From positions 1 to 64,000 of the forward strand of contig NZ_BDCH01000023.1 of assembly GCF_001613405.1 (NCBI RefSeq): DNA of 64,000 bases, in the 5' to 3' direction. Shown piece by piece: positions 29,123 through 37,202 of this stretch. Below the pieces are notes generated by a model. It saw only the letters and a program-made list of their open reading frames with translations. It had not been told where the DNA came from and did not search any database. This DNA is from Nocardia crassostreae. Lineage in GTDB: Bacteria; Actinomycetota; Actinomycetes; Mycobacteriales; Mycobacteriaceae. Position 1 is the stretch's first letter. Each line of letters begins with the position of its first letter. The translations under genes and the position numbers were made by a program.

Positions 29123-29134
29123 CCCGTGCACGGG
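29123..29134 (-). promoter_or_regulatory. Perfect palindrome upstream of nos
   Basis: CCCGTGCACGGG is a 12-bp perfect palindrome 37 bases before the nos start codon. It could be a repressor site. The rest of the 274-base gap up to the acyl-CoA dehydrogenase gene shows nothing convincing. Confidence 0.3.
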
Positions 29135-29360
29135 ACCACCTACTTCACATGCCCCTTCCCGCAGACCAATATCGCACGCCACTGCCGGATATTTGCCCGG
29201 ATTCGCCGATTAGGCCGAGAACCTCCGCAGGCAAATCACCAGCGACACAACCGATCCGTCACCGGCGACCGAGATTAGATCAACCGCATCCCCGGAAACG
29301 CAAGCATTTCCCAGTCAAGCCTCCTGGCATGTCCGCGGGCGCGATCATGCCGATCGGTCT

Positions 29361-31280
29361 CTAGCCGGACTTCGTGTCCAGCATGGCCACATGCAGCACC
29401 TTCTCCGGGACGCCGAGGCCCTCGATCAGGGTCAGGGCCTGCGGGCGGAGGCGGTCGACGAGCTCGTTCACCCCGCGCCGCACGGCTTTCGCCCGCTCCA
29501 CCGACATGAACCGGTGCATGATGTACCAGGCCTGGTTGTCCTCGAGGGTCGTGTAGACGAACAGGTCGAAGACCTGCTCGGCGAGTTCACGCGCCCCCGG
29601 ATCGGCGATCTCGGCAATGCCGTCGATGAAGGCTTCCAGCACAAGGCGTTCGATGTGCGCGGTCCCGGCGGCGAGAATGTGGTCCTGGGCATTGTTGAAC
29701 GCCTCGAAGGGGCCCGTCTCCTTGGCGCGGGCGCGCAGGCGGTGGGCCGCGGTGCGGGTCAGATAGTCCTCGCGGTCGGCGAAGAGCTGGAGTTGCACAT
29801 CGCGGCGCGACAGATCGCCTTCGTCGACGGATTGATCGGAGCGGTCGCGCAGCCGCTGGATGAGCTGGCGCACACCGGTGCGGTCGCGGACCACATCGCG
29901 AGTCATGGTGGCGGCGAAGCGAACCCAGCCGAGCGCGTCGAGGTCGCGGACCTCATCGGAGTAGGCGGTCAGCAGTTCCTTGGCCACCAGCTGGGTGAGG
30001 ACGACATTGTCGCCTTCGAAGGTGGTGAAGACGTCTGTGTCGGCTTTCAGTGTGACCAAACGGTTTTCGGTGAGATATCCGGCGCCGCCGCAGGCTTCCC
30101 GGCATTCCTGGATGGCCTGGGTGGCGTGCCGGGTCTGGGCGACCTTCAGACCCGCCGCCCGCTTCTCCAGTGCGCGTTGGGCGCCCGGCTCGGTGTCCTC
30201 CCCGGTCTGCACCAGATGCATGCGCTGCACCAGGTCGTTCTGGGCGAAGGACAGGGCGTACGCCCGCGCCACCAGCGGCAGCAACCGGCGCTGATGGCTG
30301 CGGTAGTCCATGAGCACGGTTTCTTCGCCGGTATCGGGATCGGCGAATTGGCGGCGCTGCTCGGCGTAGCGGACCGCGATGCTCAGCGCCACCCGCGCTC
30401 CGGCCGCCGCCGCGCCGCCCACGCTGACCCGGCCGCGCACAAGGGTGCCGAGGGTGGTGAAGAAGCGGCGGCTGGGGTTCTCGATCTCGGAGTTGTAGCT
30501 GCCGTCGGGGGCGACATCGGCATAGCGGTTGAGCAGGTTCTCGCGCGGAATTCGCACCTGGTCGAACATGATCCGGCCATTGTCGACGCCCGGCAGGCCG
30601 CCCTTGAGACCGCAGTCGGAGGTGGTGACGCCGGGCAGGTCCTTGCCCTGGGCATCGCGGATGGACACCAGGAAGCAGTGCACCCCTTGGCTTTTCCCAC
30701 CGGTGACGAGTTGTGCGAAAACCGCTGCCACGCGGGCGTGTTCGGCCGCGCCGCCGATGTAGTCCTTGCGCGCCGACGGAGTCGGGCTGTGCACCACGAA
30801 CTCCTGGGCCGCCGGATCATAGGTGGCGGTGGTCTCCAGATTGGCCACATCGCTGCCGTGCCCGGTCTCGGTCATGGCGAAGCAGCCCAGCAGATCCAGG
30901 GGTAGCAGCCGATCGATGTACTCCCGGTGCCGCTCGGTGCCGAGGTTCTCCACGGCCCCGCCGAAAAGTCCCCACTGCACACCGCATTTCACCCACAGCG
31001 ACAGATCCGTGTAGGCGAGCATTTCCAGGGCCGTGACGGCCGCGCCCGGATCCCAGATATCGCTGCCCGATTCCCGGAAGCCCTTGGCGGCCCAGCCGAA
31101 GGTGGAGACGAGGCGCATCTGCTCGAGCACCCGGGCGCGCGCCGCCCGGAAATCGAGGGAGGGATCGCCGTAGAGCCGTTCGTCGTCGAGGTGTTCGCGC
31201 GCCTTCTCCCGTACTTCCCGCCAGGGGCCGTCGAGGGCTGCGCGTATGTGGTCCGCTGTCCGATCGCCGTCGCTCGCCAT
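29361..31280 (-). CDS. Acyl-CoA dehydrogenase/oxidase family protein
   Basis: A 639-residue flavoenzyme, longer than a standard acyl-CoA dehydrogenase (about 390) and close to peroxisomal-type acyl-CoA oxidases in size and layout. The FAD/substrate motifs are CFAMTETGHGSDVANLET, GVHCFLVSIRD and LKGGLPGVDNGRIMFD; the active-site region is QECREACGGAGYLTENRL, and the likely catalytic Glu is in DVFTTFEGDN. A roughly 200-residue C-terminal helical extension follows. It would perform the first, alpha-beta desaturating step of fatty-acid or sterol side-chain beta-oxidation. It is divergent from the ThrE gene, with a 67-base gap. Confidence 0.9.
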   Translation of the reverse strand: MASDGDRTADHIRAALDGPWREVREKAREHLDDERLYGDPSLDFRAARARVLEQMRLVSTFGWAAKGFRESGSDIWDPGAAVTALEMLAYTDLSLWVKCGVQWGLFGGAVENLGTERHREYIDRLLPLDLLGCFAMTETGHGSDVANLETTATYDPAAQEFVVHSPTPSARKDYIGGAAEHARVAAVFAQLVTGGKSQGVHCFLVSIRDAQGKDLPGVTTSDCGLKGGLPGVDNGRIMFDQVRIPRENLLNRYADVAPDGSYNSEIENPSRRFFTTLGTLVRGRVSVGGAAAAGARVALSIAVRYAEQRRQFADPDTGEETVLMDYRSHQRRLLPLVARAYALSFAQNDLVQRMHLVQTGEDTEPGAQRALEKRAAGLKVAQTRHATQAIQECREACGGAGYLTENRLVTLKADTDVFTTFEGDNVVLTQLVAKELLTAYSDEVRDLDALGWVRFAATMTRDVVRDRTGVRQLIQRLRDRSDQSVDEGDLSRRDVQLQLFADREDYLTRTAAHRLRARAKETGPFEAFNNAQDHILAAGTAHIERLVLEAFIDGIAEIADPGARELAEQVFDLFVYTTLEDNQAWYIMHRFMSVERAKAVRRGVNELVDRLRPQALTLIEGLGVPEKVLHVAMLDTKSG

Positions 31281-31347
31281 GCTTCAAACAGTAGTGCCAT
31301 CGCTCGGTACAACCGGGTGATCCCACCCACCCGTGTACGTTTTCGGT

Positions 31348-32811
31348 GTGAGCAACGACCTCGCGACCGAACTCGAAGGCCGCCCGGCCGGGCTGCGCGA
31401 ACGGTGGCGGCGGCTGCTGAACGGTCTGACCGACCGGGTGGTGGCCGAGCGCCGCGCCACCGTGGACACCGTGGTCGAGGCGCCCGCGCCGCTGCAGCCC
31501 ATCGACCTCACCGATGACGCCAAGGTGACCCAGGTCCTGGATCTGGCCGAGCGGGTCGGCGAGGTGGTCCTCGACGCCGGTACCGCGGTCACCGACACCT
31601 CCGCCCAGATCGAGTTCGTCGCCTCCACCTACGGCCTGACCAATATCGCCATCGACGTCACCTACAACTCCATCCGCATCTCCGTCGATCGCGGCCCGAA
31701 TCTGCCGCCCGCCAGCACCATGAGCGTGGTCCACGCCCGTTCGCTCGACTTCACCCGGCTCGCGGCGGTCGACCGGCTGACCCGTCGCATTCGCCGGGAG
31801 CTGCTGCCCCCGGAGGTGGCCCTCGCGGCGCTCGACGAGATCACCTCCGCGCCGCATCCGTACAACCGCTGGTGGTCCACCTTCGGCTGGGCGCTCATGG
31901 CGGCGGCGGTGGCGCTGCTGCTCAATGGCGGGCTGCTCATCGCGCTGATCAGTTTCGCCACCACGACCGCCATCGACCGCGCCAACCGCCGCCTCAACCG
32001 GCGCGGTCTGCCCTTCTTCTTCCAGCACATGGTGGGCGGTGCGATCGCGGCCGTACCCGCGGTGCTCATCTCCACCTTCGCCAGCGGGCTGCAACTGGAT
32101 CCGGCGCTCATCATCGCGGCCGGAATCGCGGTGCTGCTGGCCGGTTTACAGCTGGTCGGCGCGGTCGAGGACGCCATTACCGGCGCTCCCATCACGGCGT
32201 CGGCCCGCATTCTCGAGGTCGTCATGATGACCGGCGGCATCATCGCGGGCATCATCCTGACGCTGCGCATCTCCGAGCGGCTCGATCTCACGGTGCCCAC
32301 CGTCAATATGTCGCCGACGCGCGATCTGGAGAATCTCCCGCTCAAGCTGCTCGCGGGTGCGGTCACCTCGCTGGCGTTCGCCCTCGCCTGTTATGCCGAG
32401 CGCCGGGCCCTGACCGCGGCGGCCTTCAGCGGCACGGCCGCCATCGGCGTGTACCTGCTGGTGCAGCACACGGGATTCGGTCCGGTGGTCTCCTCCGGTG
32501 TGGCCGCGGTCGTGGTAGGCCTGGCCGGTGGCCTGCTGGCTCGCCGCGCCCTGACGCCGCCGCTGGTGGTGGCGGTCGCGGGCATCACGCCGCTGTTGCC
32601 GGGCCTCAAGGTCTACCGCGGCCTGTATGCATTGCTCAACAGTGAGACCCTGATCGGCTTCAACCAGCTGTTCAGCGCGGGCGCGGTGGGCTGCGCCCTG
32701 GCCGCCGGTGTCACCCTCGGCGAGTGGATCGCCCGCGATCTGCGCCGCCCGGCGATCATGGAGCGCTTCGGCATTCGCAACAAGTTCTCAGGCTGGGGCG
32801 ACATTCGTTAA
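31348..32811 (+). CDS. thrE: Threonine/serine exporter, ThrE family
   Basis: A 487-residue membrane protein with both halves of the ThrE family fused: an N-terminal soluble/amphipathic region with VLDLAERVGEVVLDAGTAVT and SAQIEFVASTYGL, the first membrane block (about 185-330) and a second ThrE_2-type block (about 340-470) containing GITPLLPGLKVYRGLYALL. Corynebacterium ThrE exports L-threonine and L-serine by proton motive force. The GTG at 31348 is preferred over the ATG at 31333, which adds five residues. The stop overlaps the converging DUF4440 gene by 24 bases. Confidence 0.9.
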   Translation: MSNDLATELEGRPAGLRERWRRLLNGLTDRVVAERRATVDTVVEAPAPLQPIDLTDDAKVTQVLDLAERVGEVVLDAGTAVTDTSAQIEFVASTYGLTNIAIDVTYNSIRISVDRGPNLPPASTMSVVHARSLDFTRLAAVDRLTRRIRRELLPPEVALAALDEITSAPHPYNRWWSTFGWALMAAAVALLLNGGLLIALISFATTTAIDRANRRLNRRGLPFFFQHMVGGAIAAVPAVLISTFASGLQLDPALIIAAGIAVLLAGLQLVGAVEDAITGAPITASARILEVVMMTGGIIAGIILTLRISERLDLTVPTVNMSPTRDLENLPLKLLAGAVTSLAFALACYAERRALTAAAFSGTAAIGVYLLVQHTGFGPVVSSGVAAVVVGLAGGLLARRALTPPLVVAVAGITPLLPGLKVYRGLYALLNSETLIGFNQLFSAGAVGCALAAGVTLGEWIARDLRRPAIMERFGIRNKFSGWGDIR

Positions 32812-33186
32812 CTGCGTCAGCGCGCACAGCCAACGCCCGTCGCGGTACAGGTACAGGTCGGTGGTCCATTCGTCGGCGTCGAATCGATTGCCTTGGTAGT
32901 GGGCGGTATTCACGATGCGCGCGGTGAGCACCGCGGATTCGCCGTAGACCCGGATGCGCGGTTCGCCGACGCGGTCCATGGCGGAATGGGTGAGCTCGCC
33001 CGCGGCCACCAGGTCCAGGAACTGGGTGCCGGGCGCGACACCGCGCTCGGACACCATCACCCAATCGGCTGTGACGAATTCGGCAATGCGCACAGCGTCG
33101 TTGGCGACAATGGCCGCCAGCCAGTTCTCGTGTGCCGCCAGGATCTCCTTCTCGGCGGCAGCCTGCCGCGCGGTCGTCTCGGTCAT
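32788..33186 (-). CDS. SnoaL/DUF4440-like NTF2-fold protein
   Basis: A 132-residue protein with the cone-shaped NTF2 fold expected of DUF4440: a long N-terminal helix (AAEKEILAAHENWLAAIVAN), FVTADWVMVSERG, FLDLVAAGEL, RIRVYGESAVLTARIVNTA and a closing strand TTDLYLYRDGRWLCALTQLT. Members are small-molecule binding proteins or enzymes such as isomerases; no catalytic residue can be assigned. The ATG at 33186 is two codons inside the longest frame. Divergent from the second MMPL gene, 85 bases away. Confidence 0.8.
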   Translation of the reverse strand: MTETTARQAAAEKEILAAHENWLAAIVANDAVRIAEFVTADWVMVSERGVAPGTQFLDLVAAGELTHSAMDRVGEPRIRVYGESAVLTARIVNTAHYQGNRFDADEWTTDLYLYRDGRWLCALTQLTNVAPA

Positions 33187-33271
33187 GCGCATACGCTACC
33201 GCCGGATCGCGTGGGCGCCTTGGATGAATGGGAACGGGTGCCGAGTCCGATCTTGCTTGCTACCGTGCTGC

Positions 33272-35467
33272 ATGAACCTGTTCGCCCGCTGGGGGGATTT
33301 CGCGTGCCGGTGGCGGTTCGGAGTCATCGGCGTGGTGGCCGCGGGCCTATTGGCTTTGGGCGCTTACGGTTCCGGACTCGAAGGGGAACTCAGCTCGGGC
33401 GGGTTGGATGATCCGTCCTCGGAGTCCGCGGTGGCCTCGCGGCTGGCCGATGCGGCCTTCGGGCGCAGTCACGATGTGGACGTGGTGGTGCTCTACACCG
33501 CACCCGAGGGCAAGACGGTCGACGACCCGGACCTCGGCCGCGCCATCGTCGGCAATCTAAACAGCCTGCCGCAGGAGTATCCCGGCGAGATCTCCGGCAT
33601 CAACGGCGCGTACTGGCCGACCGAGACCGGGCGGGCCAGCGGTCCGGCGCTGGCGACGAAGAACCGGCAGCACGCCATTGCCGCCATCGCGCTGCGCGGT
33701 GACGACGACACCGCCATGATGCACAACTATCGGAAGGTCAAGGACGCCTTCGACGTTCCCGGCGTGAAGGTGCAGGTGGGCGGTCTGCAGGGCCTGGCGG
33801 GCGCGCTCAACGACACGGCCGCGGCCGATGTGCACCGCATGGAGCTGCTCGCACTGCCGGTGGTGGCGATCCTGCTGTTCTTCATCTTCGGCGGGGTGGT
33901 GGCGGCCGCGCTGCCGCTGATCCTCGGACTGCTCACCGTCGCGGGCGCGAACGGGATCATGCGCCTGGTCACCACCGTCACCGAGGTGAACTCCTTTGTC
34001 GGCCCGGTGGTTTCGATGATCGGCGTCGGCCTGGCCATCGACTACGGCCTGTTCATCGTGAGCCGGTTCCGCGAGGAGCTCGCCGACGGCTACGACACCG
34101 AGGCGGCGGTGCGGCGCTCGGTGATGACGGCGGGCCGCACGGTTGTGTTCTCCGCCACCATGATCGTCGTCAGTCTGGGTGGCATGCTGCTGTTCCCGCA
34201 GGGCTTCCTGAAGTCCATGGGCTACGGTGTGATCGCGACGGTGACCCTGGCCGCCCTGACCGCGGTCACCATCCTGCCCGCCGCCCTGGCGGTACTCGGC
34301 CCGCGCGTGGATGCGCTGGGCTTCAAGCGATTCCGCCGCACCAAGACCGCCGAGGAGATCGAGAGCGGCTTCTGGGGCCGCACCACCGACTGGGTCATGC
34401 GACATCCCGTGAAGATCGCGGTGCCCATTGTGCTCGGGCTGTTCCTGCTGATTCTGCCCATGCGCGGCATCGCCTTCGGCGGGTTCAGCGAGAAGTACCT
34501 GCCGCCGGACAACCCCGCTCGCCTGGCGCAGCAGCAGATCGACGTGCACTTCCCGCTGCGCAAATCCGATCCGGTGGAATTGATTCTGGTCTCCGGTAAG
34601 CCGAGCGATATCGGCCCGGCCTGGGATGCCGCCAATAAAGCGCCGGGTCTGGCCGGTAAGTTCGATCTGCCCATGCGGTCGGTGAGTCAGCCGGAGATCT
34701 ACCGCGCCAAGGCTTTTCTCGCCGATTCCGGCAAGGCCGATGCCACCATCGAGTATCTGCGGTCCATCGACGTCCCCGACGGCATGACCCTGCTGGTGGG
34801 CGGCGTCCCCGCCATCCAGCACGACAGCATCGAGGCCCTGCTCACCCGGGTGCCCATGATGATCGCGCTGGTGCTGTTGCTGACCGGTCTGCTGATGTTC
34901 CTCACCTTCGGTTCGGTGATCCTGCCCATCAAGGCGGCCTTGATGAGCGCTCTGGGTCTGGGTTCCACCCTCGGCATCCTCACCTGGATATTCATCGACG
35001 GCCACGGCGCGACCATCCTGAACTTCACGCCGCAGCCCATCCAGTCCAATATCCTCGTGCTGATCATCGCGATCATCTACGGTCTGTCCACCGACTACGA
35101 GGTTTTCCTGTTGTCGCGCATGGTCGAAGCCCGCGCCCGCGGCGCCACCACCGAGGAGGCCATCCGCACCGGCACCGCCCACACCGGCCGCATCATCACC
35201 GCGGCGGCCCTCATCCTGCTCGTGGTCACCGGCGCGTTCGCATTCTCCGATCTGGTGATGATGCAGTACATCGCCTACGGCATGATCGCCGCGCTGTTCA
35301 TCGACGCCACCATCCTGCGCATGCTGCTGGTGCCCGCCGTCATGAAACTGCTCGGTGACCGCGTGTGGTGGGCGCCCGCGTGGATGAAGCGCATTCAGCA
35401 ACGGGTCGGCCTCGGCGAACCGGTGCTCGACGACGAACGCCCGGCACTGATTCGCACCGCCCCATGA
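33272..35467 (+). CDS. MMPL-family (RND) membrane transporter
   Basis: A 731-residue transporter with the same plan as the 23-kb MMPL but clearly different sequence. Asp-Tyr proton-relay pairs are in GLAIDYGLFIVSRFREEL and GLSTDYEVFLLSRMVEAR. The first periplasmic domain (about 40-185) contains DDPSSESAVASRLADAAFG, the second (about 395-550) KYLPPDNPARLAQQQIDVHF. This type exports lipids or hydrophobic compounds. The ATG at 33272 begins a few residues before helix 1; no strong Shine-Dalgarno is seen. A weak 7-bp hairpin (35468-35474 with 35490-35496) follows the stop. Confidence 0.92.
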   Translation: MNLFARWGDFACRWRFGVIGVVAAGLLALGAYGSGLEGELSSGGLDDPSSESAVASRLADAAFGRSHDVDVVVLYTAPEGKTVDDPDLGRAIVGNLNSLPQEYPGEISGINGAYWPTETGRASGPALATKNRQHAIAAIALRGDDDTAMMHNYRKVKDAFDVPGVKVQVGGLQGLAGALNDTAAADVHRMELLALPVVAILLFFIFGGVVAAALPLILGLLTVAGANGIMRLVTTVTEVNSFVGPVVSMIGVGLAIDYGLFIVSRFREELADGYDTEAAVRRSVMTAGRTVVFSATMIVVSLGGMLLFPQGFLKSMGYGVIATVTLAALTAVTILPAALAVLGPRVDALGFKRFRRTKTAEEIESGFWGRTTDWVMRHPVKIAVPIVLGLFLLILPMRGIAFGGFSEKYLPPDNPARLAQQQIDVHFPLRKSDPVELILVSGKPSDIGPAWDAANKAPGLAGKFDLPMRSVSQPEIYRAKAFLADSGKADATIEYLRSIDVPDGMTLLVGGVPAIQHDSIEALLTRVPMMIALVLLLTGLLMFLTFGSVILPIKAALMSALGLGSTLGILTWIFIDGHGATILNFTPQPIQSNILVLIIAIIYGLSTDYEVFLLSRMVEARARGATTEEAIRTGTAHTGRIITAAALILLVVTGAFAFSDLVMMQYIAYGMIAALFIDATILRMLLVPAVMKLLGDRVWWAPAWMKRIQQRVGLGEPVLDDERPALIRTAP

Positions 35468-35479
35468 CAGCCGCCGCCC

Positions 35480-35669
35480 TGCTCGCCCCGCGGCTGTTGA
35501 AGCCGAAGGAGCCGCCGATTCCGCGATCCTGCTGCCAGTAGGTGTCCTGAACGGTGTCGAAGCCGGTGTATTCGGGTGTGCGGAAGTCGCTGTGGGGCAC
35601 CGGGGGTGAGGTGCTGGTGCAGGTCACTGCTGGAGAGTCGGCTCGCGGTTCGACGGCGAGCAGGACGAA
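35480..35669 (-). other. Possible gene remnant downstream of the PIN toxin
   Basis: Directly after the toxin stop and in the same frame, about 55 codons have ordinary coding character: FVLLAVEPRADSPAVT, then HSDFRTPEYTGFDTVQDTYW and QQDRGIGGSFGFNSRG. The segment then loses its pattern and runs antisense into the MMPL 3' end. There is no credible start codon with a ribosome-binding site. I do not recognise the family. It may be the 3' scar of a gene displaced by the toxin-antitoxin module, or chance. Confidence 0.25.
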
Positions 35670-36083
35670 TCATTCCTGACGGTACTCGATCAGCCGCACC
35701 TGCCAGGGCACGGCGGTCTGCGGGCGTTTCCAGCGTTGCAAGTCCAGAGTGAGGATCGGACAGTCGAGCAGTTTCGCCAGCGCCAGCGCGTGAGCGGCAG
35801 CGATGTCCTCAGGTTCGCGGATCCAGGCCTCCACCCTGGCGATGGCACTGATGTGGTCGAGCTCAGTGAGGTCGTCGAGTCGAATGTGGGGAACGCGTTC
35901 AACGACAGCGTTCAGGTATTCGGATTGCTCGTCGGACAACCCGGCCTGCGCCATCAACAGGGTGTTGACGGGCACGGCCATGCGGACGTTGCGAGCGTCC
36001 AAGCTGGCGATGAGGTTGGCGACATCGTCGTCGCCTTGCGCTAAAGCCCGCAGCAGGGTGTCGTCGAGAACGTAGCCGGTCAT
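35670..36083 (-). CDS. PIN-domain toxin (VapC-like)
   Basis: A 137-residue PIN-domain protein. The first acidic residues appear in YVLDDTLLRAL (7-8), a helix-strand MAVPVNTLLMAQAG follows, and the later acidic cluster is in DIAAAHALALAKLLDCPILTLDLQRW, the usual place of the third and fourth metal ligands. VapC toxins are Mg-dependent RNases that often cut tRNA or rRNA. The start overlaps the upstream antitoxin gene by 4 bases (ATGA), as in most vapBC operons. Confidence 0.8.
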   Translation of the reverse strand: MTGYVLDDTLLRALAQGDDDVANLIASLDARNVRMAVPVNTLLMAQAGLSDEQSEYLNAVVERVPHIRLDDLTELDHISAIARVEAWIREPEDIAAAHALALAKLLDCPILTLDLQRWKRPQTAVPWQVRLIEYRQE

Positions 36084-36343
36084 TTGGCCTCGTCAGTGGC
36101 GAGCTGTGCGAGCTGTGCGAGCTGTGCGAGTTCGTCGGCCATCCGGTTGGCGCGCGCGACAGAGTCGGAATTGGCAGCGGCTTCGGCAAAGCGCTGCTCC
36201 AGCAGAATTTTTCGCCGATCGCGACGCGCATCATCGTGAGCGAGGAGAGCGAGGATCGTGTCTTCTAGAGTGGAGCCCTCGGGGGTGCGCGCCCGCAACT
36301 TGTCACGGGTCGCGACGCTCGTTTGAATCGTTGTCTTCGCCAT
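36080..36343 (-). CDS. Antitoxin of the VapBC-like module
   Basis: An 87-residue protein. The N terminus (AKTTIQTSVATRDKLRART, EDTILALL) fits a ribbon-helix-helix or similar antitoxin dimer; the rest is a charged helix. Near the C terminus three in-frame copies of a 9-bp unit (36101-36127) encode repeated Leu-Ala-Gln, a slippage-prone tract in the region that normally wraps the toxin. The start codon lies inside a nested palindrome and only six bases after a TATAGT -10 box, with no Shine-Dalgarno, pointing to a leaderless autoregulated transcript. Confidence 0.75.
   Translation of the reverse strand: MAKTTIQTSVATRDKLRARTPEGSTLEDTILALLAHDDARRDRRKILLEQRFAEAAANSDSVARANRMADELAQLAQLAQLATDEAK
36101..36127. 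repeat. Three tandem 9-bp repeats inside the antitoxin gene
   Basis: GAGCTGTGC occurs three times head to tail (36101, 36110, 36119). The unit length keeps the reading frame, so copy-number changes would lengthen or shorten the antitoxin by three residues. Confidence 0.85.
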
Positions 36344-36376
36344 AGGGATACTATAGCAGCTATAGAAGGCCTATGG
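36340..36376 (-). promoter_or_regulatory. Nested palindromic operator and -10 box of the VapBC-like operon
   Basis: Two inverted repeats share one centre (36358): outer CCATAGG/CCTATGG (36340-36346, 36370-36376) and inner CTATAG/CTATAG (36351-36356, 36360-36365). On the minus strand TATAGT (36355-36350) is a near-consensus -10 box six bases from the antitoxin ATG. This is the expected architecture for autorepression by a toxin-antitoxin complex. Confidence 0.6.
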
Positions 36377-36461
36377 CGCTGCCGTGTGTCGGCGCGCCGC
36401 GGGCGGCCGGGTGCAATCACCTTTGGATCCCATGGCGCGTCAACCCGAGGTAGCAGCTGCC

Positions 36462-37190
36462 TCAGCCGCCGACGAGGCCGATGCTGCGGCCGATATCGGC
36501 GAGGGTGGCGTCGAAGAGCACATCGGGGTGCGAGACGTGGAGCGGATAGTTGCCGAAGACTTCCAGGGTCACGTGACCGTACAGGCGGGCCCAGAACTGG
36601 ATCATCACGTAGCTGACGCCCAGATCCAGCTTCTCGGCGGGGAACTTCTGGCCCGAATCCGACAGCACGGCAAGTAGATCCGCTTGGAAGCGGATCAGGT
36701 CATCGCGGAGCTCGGCCGGAATGAGTTCGGTTGGCGGGGTGACGATCTCGTACTCGTTGAGCAGGCGTCCGGCCGCCTCCAGGAAGAGGCGCCCCACCGG
36801 CTCGCCGAATTGCCGCATGGCGCTGTCGATTCCGGCGGCCGCGGGCGAGGCGAACACCAGGGTGAACTCGCGCGCGTGGGTGAGCGCCCATTGCCGGAAA
36901 CCCCGGCAGATGGCGAAGAACCGCACGCCCGCATCGTCGGGGATGCCGTTCAGCGTGGCGGCCATATCGCGGGCCAGATCGACGCACACATCGCTGCGCA
37001 CGGCGGCGACCAGCGCCTCGCGCGATTCGTAGTACCGGTACAGCGCCGGGGCCGTGATCCCGAGCTCCCGGGCGATGGCGCGCAGGGTGATGGCATCGAG
37101 GCCCTGCTCCACCAGAAGGGACCGCGCGACGCGCCGGATGTCCGCATCGCTCACCGTGGGCATCCGGCCGCGTCGCTTGGTCTCTGTCAT
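36462..37190 (-). CDS. TetR-family transcriptional regulator
   Basis: A 242-residue regulator. The N-terminal helix-turn-helix is SDADIRRVARSLLVEQGLDA, ITLRAIARELGITAPALYRY, with the recognition helix ending YESREALVAAV. The C-terminal domain contains RFFAICRGFRQWALTHAREF and LFLEAAGRLLNEYE, resembling the TetR_C_13/WHG-type ligand domain. It starts 12 bases after the P450 stop on the same strand, so it is cotranscribed with it and may sense its substrate or product. Ligand and operator are unknown; it is not itself an obvious KstR. Confidence 0.9.
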   Translation of the reverse strand: MTETKRRGRMPTVSDADIRRVARSLLVEQGLDAITLRAIARELGITAPALYRYYESREALVAAVRSDVCVDLARDMAATLNGIPDDAGVRFFAICRGFRQWALTHAREFTLVFASPAAAGIDSAMRQFGEPVGRLFLEAAGRLLNEYEIVTPPTELIPAELRDDLIRFQADLLAVLSDSGQKFPAEKLDLGVSYVMIQFWARLYGHVTLEVFGNYPLHVSHPDVLFDATLADIGRSIGLVGG

Positions 37191-37202
37191 TCGTACTTCC
37201 GT

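Noticed and set aside
33557..35401. 614-codon frame antisense to the second MMPL gene
   Set aside because: Composition (Gln, His, Asp, Gly runs) is typical of an antisense shadow; the plus strand has a clear MMPL.
35340..35627. 95-codon minus-strand ORF at the MMPL 3' end as a gene
   Set aside because: Its second half is antisense to the MMPL C terminus and there is no ribosome-binding site; only the first part is listed as a possible remnant.
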